DNA of 64,000 bases from Candidatus Thiodiazotropha sp. 'RUGA'. GTDB taxonomy: Bacteria > Pseudomonadota > Gammaproteobacteria > Chromatiales > Chromatiaceae. The position numbers were made by a program, and so were the translations under genes. The stretch lies in assembly GCA_016842065.1 (NCBI GenBank), contig JAEPDS010000004.1:97892-161891 (forward strand), in the 5' to 3' direction. Below the pieces are notes generated by a model that saw only the letters and a list, made by a program, of their open reading frames with translations, was not told the DNA's origin and ran no database searches. This document shows positions 63,983-64,000 of the stretch, piece after piece; the first letter of the stretch is position 1; each line of letters begins with the position of its first letter.

Positions 63983-64000
63983 TAGGGCCTGCTAACAATC
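63983..64000. repeat. GGGCCTGTTAAC-type repeat end at window edge
   Basis: TAGGGCCTGCTAACAATC begins another copy of the dispersed repeat, cut by the window end. Confidence 0.55.

Overview
The window is a chromosomal segment of a sulfur-oxidising gammaproteobacterium, most likely of the Chromatiales/Sedimenticolaceae type (free-living or symbiotic thiotroph). This is inferred from gene content: a complete reverse-type dissimilatory sulfite reductase cluster in the order dsrABEFHCMKLJOPNRS, a soxYZ pair, a cbb3 oxidase cluster, and the gammaproteobacterial surE-pcm-yqaA-nlpD-rpoS block. No rRNA, tRNA, CRISPR array, prophage or intact transposase was seen.

Layout. 1-5.3 kb: alaC-hom (amino acid metabolism, minus strand), then small conserved genes and a 289-bp inverted-repeat element. 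5.3-15.4 kb, minus strand: fnr, then ccoNOQP plus a 41-aa membrane protein ending at an intrinsic terminator, then ccoGHIS for oxidase maturation; an FNR-type box lies upstream of ccoN. 15.4-19.5 kb, minus strand: surE, pcm, yqaA, nlpD, rpoS, running directly into fnr. 19.5-25.9 kb: Smr protein, a MoxR/VWA chaperone-type operon, a second inverted-repeat element, a DUF3365 haem protein and a BepA-type protease. 26.7-31 kb: soxYZ with a strong terminator, convergent with a VWA protein and its membrane partner, both carrying low-complexity repeats. 31-38.7 kb: lipid A acyltransferase, rhodanese, LolA-like exported protein, YadGH-type ABC exporter, and a ParA/CHAD pair. 39-43.3 kb: pepN, grxC, hslR and a Cys-rich unknown.

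43.5-57.3 kb, minus strand: the dsr cluster. DsrAB oxidises sulfane sulfur carried by DsrC (fed by DsrEFH). DsrL supplies the electron link to NAD(P), DsrMKJOP connects DsrC to the quinone pool and periplasm, DsrN amidates sirohaem, and DsrR/DsrS are accessory. Divergent from dsrA, and sharing a 440-bp control region with a three-half-site GGGATAG operator, is a plus-strand set: a 58-aa ORF, a 236-aa helical protein, a stand-alone Cas6/Cmx6-family protein, and a DsrC paralogue without the catalytic cysteines. There is no CRISPR array or other cas gene in the window. This dsr-linked orphan Cas6 module is the most unusual thing here; the large hairpin between dsrC and dsrM is a natural candidate substrate, but that link is inference.

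60-64 kb holds a PKHD-type dioxygenase, several small unknowns, an ankyrin protein and a Sfum_1244-like protein. A family of dispersed inverted repeats with the core GGGCCTGTTAACAC recurs through the window, as full 150-290 bp elements and as solo ends, one of which supplies the stop codon of fnr.
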